Shown here: in pieces, positions 48,901-51,900 of the stretch
How positions within the stretch are numbered: the stretch's first letter is position 1
How the letters are laid out: each line of letters opens with the position of its first letter
Assembly (NCBI GenBank): GCA_022457155.1
Contig: JAJGOT010000211.1
Span: 865,501-929,500 of the forward strand
Length of the DNA stretch: 64,000 nt
Origin: Cladopsammia gracilis
Taxonomy: Eukaryota; Cnidaria; Anthozoa; Scleractinia; Dendrophylliidae
Direction of reading: 5' to 3'
Translations under genes and position numbers: made by a program
Notes under the pieces: model-generated
Database searches by the model: none
What the model was told of the DNA's origin: nothing
Seen by the model: the letters and a program-made list of their open reading frames with translations, nothing else

Positions 48901-51900
48901 CTGTAAATCATTAAATATTAAACACAGTCAAAACAACCTGTCAGAAGGTCTGCATATAGATTTCTGGGAAAAACCCCTTTAATAATAAGATATGAATCTT
49001 GGGGGAATCTTAAACCAAGATAAAAAGAAAACTGAGAAATAATGGCATATAGATTTCAAGAATATATAAATAGTAGTAAGAGGGGTATTCTTTCAAGACA
49101 ATCTCTATTTACTTTCCGTCATTTTTCTAATCTAAACAAAAGTACTTTTTAAAGGCAATTTTATCTCAGGATTTTTTTTTTATTATTTATCATATTGAAT
49201 CGAGTGAGTGGAGTGAGCAAAGGAGTGAGCGAAGGAGTGAGCGAAGGAGTGAGCGAAGCGAACAACTGAGCGAATGAAACGAACTCGATTTTGTGTGAAA
49301 AAAAAATCCTGAGATAAAATTGCCTTTAAAAAGTACTTTTTTTTTAGATTAGAAAAATGACGGAAAGTAAATAGAGGTGGTCTTGAAAGAATACTCCTCT
49401 TATGACTACTTCTTACAGTATGCAAAAATAAGGGTACAGTATTATTTGGTGGGTGTAAATACCATATGATGTAGGGTACTCAGTTCTTGGGCATTGTTAT
49501 TGGGTATAAGAAGAGAATAATCAAATTTCTATTGTTATAAATTAAATAAATGAGGGAAGTAGAACTGAACTGAACTGAACTTTTCCTGTTTTGCATTTTG
49601 GTACCTAGGACAACAAATTTTGTCTGATGTTTATCTAGCGCTAAGACGTTTCTGTGTAAAATGACTGTTTAATGCTTACCTTTGTCCAACACAATGGGAT
49701 TTGATGTATTTTTAGTGCATATCAATAAGTTAGGAGATACTGGGAGTTAAGGTGGCTCGTAACAGTTTTTTGGCGCGCGCCGACTGGGTTCTAAACACGC
49801 GCGGAACACACGTAAAAAGAATACAACTTGACAGCAATAAAAAAATGACGTCCAAATAGTATTTTCTCATTTTCAAGTTTTCGTTCACTTGGCAGGCTGT
49901 TTATTTTACCGAGCTTAAAAAACAAAAAGCTGCCTTTTCTGTGATCTTCGAGCCGGCTTCTGGTTTGGCTGATCATAGCGCAAAACACTAAAATCTTAGC
50001 GAACAAACACTTTGATGTATTTTTAGTGCATATAATTTAACGCGGCGCCATGCATGTATACTGATTGACAACTAAAATAATTATCATTATTAAGCTTCAA
50101 AAATAAACTTTATTTCGAACCAGTTAAAATAATATATCATACATAGGACTAGTTAGATTTATAAGAGTTCATCAGACTCAGTTTTTACCAAAATAACAAC
50201 AAGGCTACAAAAATATAAACAAGCACGAAGTAGAAACGAATGAATACAAAGCGAAGTTACGTGTAATAGAAGGAAAATAAACGGAATACTGACATCGGGT
50301 ATAATGAAACTACAGCTGAGAAATGCAGCCATCAGGACAAACTGTAGACTCAACATTATGCTACGATGAACCAAAGTTTGTAGAACCATATTTTCCTTAG
50401 TTGGGAAAAGATTTGAGAATACTTACAGCTATTCCCATGCAGCAAGTTTCCAACGTATGCCTGCTCATTTCAGACGCCACGAAGAACGAAACATTCGTGA
50501 TTATGGACAATAAAACTTAATTACTGTCACTTTGAGAACAAATCAAACCTAAGACTAGACTTCAAAGTTAATTGTACAACTGTCAACAAAACATCAAGCT
50601 ATCGATCGCAAGCAAGTGAGCTAATTATATCGCCATGTGCTTTTTTTCCTCGTATTCAGCAACAGTCGTTCAATTCAAGCGACGAAACCCGATGAAAAAT
50701 CCATGGCTCAAAACGTCGCTGGCAGTGGTTTCAATTAAGATGATCTTTGTAAAACTTACTCAACTTTTGGTAAAAAAAAAGTCTGCATTGTGATTAATCC
50801 ATCGTCAATTTTATCATGAACACACGAACAAAGAGAATACTTCCCGATATCTTTTAGCACTAAGAAGAAAACAGCCGTGAATAATAAGAGCGAATGTGAT
50901 GTAAAAATTCAACATAATAAAGCTCACCATTCCGCCTTCTAACAATACATTACAAGGAAATCTAATGGTAAGTTCTAAAGATCCATAATAAAGAGCAAAA
51001 AGCGTAAAAGCATACTTAATCCACGGCAAGAAAGCGAAAAGGTTTGCTCGATCGCACAATATGGTCTGTAGGTGTTCGCGCATGTACACGCAAAGGTCAG
51101 CGGTAATCCTGACTGAGCATGAGTAAATGTCGATCTTGTACCCACGAAGGCTTTCACAAGAGAACAAGCCCGGTGACCCCCATTTTTTATCGTTTCAATA
51201 TTTTTCCTTATTAAGAGGAAAAGTCAGACAAAATTTAAAAAAATTCTGTGGAGGGAATTTTTCACCACTCACAAATTATGTTTTTTTACGTTTATAAAAA
51301 ATCTGCTGCAAGGAATTTTTTTCAAATAATTTTACACTTTACTCTTTAAGTGCCAAACGTTTTTACGTTAAAAAAATGGGGTCACTGGGTTAATTTTTTA
51401 GTTATAAGCCTCAAAAGCTAAATAGTAGGTCTGAATAATCCCCACATATCGTTACCATGGTAACCATCGATGTCAAAATAACAGTCACTTTTGGTCAACA
51501 ACTAAATGTACATTTTAATTTTACTATAATTTAATTATGACCTTGACCTAATGTTTTGTTATAATTTTTCAAAGTTTATACAGTCAAAAAGCCGAAAACT
51601 GTTACGCGCCACCTTAAAAGAATGCAATTCACTTCTATAAAAACACTGAATATTGCTAAAATGGGGTATTAATGCCTGACAGCTCCTAAACCAACTGGAG
51701 CACCTCACATCTTTTATTTTAAAATTGAAATCCTCATGTGATGAAAAGGGTCTGAATGGGGGTACGTCGATAACACTTAACACTTAATTTTTGGGCTCTG
51801 TAACATGAAACAATTAAATTTTAGGCATTTTAACACTAACAGTAAAAAATTCACTGTAACAGTAAATTTCATCCAGATAGAAACAAAAACGCCTACAAAA

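Larger units (their letters stand above)
30226..49410. mobile_element. Maverick/Polinton, 19,185 bp, in USE1 intron 6
   Basis: Mavericks are large, self-synthesising, virus-like transposons. This one shows the full diagnostic set: a 6-bp target duplication, 5'-AG...CT-3' termini, inverted repeats of about 530 bp, protein-primed polymerase B, retroviral-type chromodomain integrase and an A32/FtsK-like packaging ATPase. It is far more AT-rich than the USE1 exons. Plus-strand genes lie at 30844-33509, 35326, 39598-42912 and 48345; minus-strand genes at 33575-35310, 38647-39522 and 42969-47989. Most frames are broken. I found neither a double jelly-roll capsid protein nor a cysteine protease. Two younger insertions (32088-32701 and 35565-38645) interrupt it; without them it is about 15.5 kb, a common Maverick size. 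Confidence 0.95.

Noticed and set aside
30226..49410. Possible intact, active virus
   Set aside because: PolB, integrase, ATPase and fibre genes all carry stops or frameshifts and a capsid gene was not found; it is a degraded copy.
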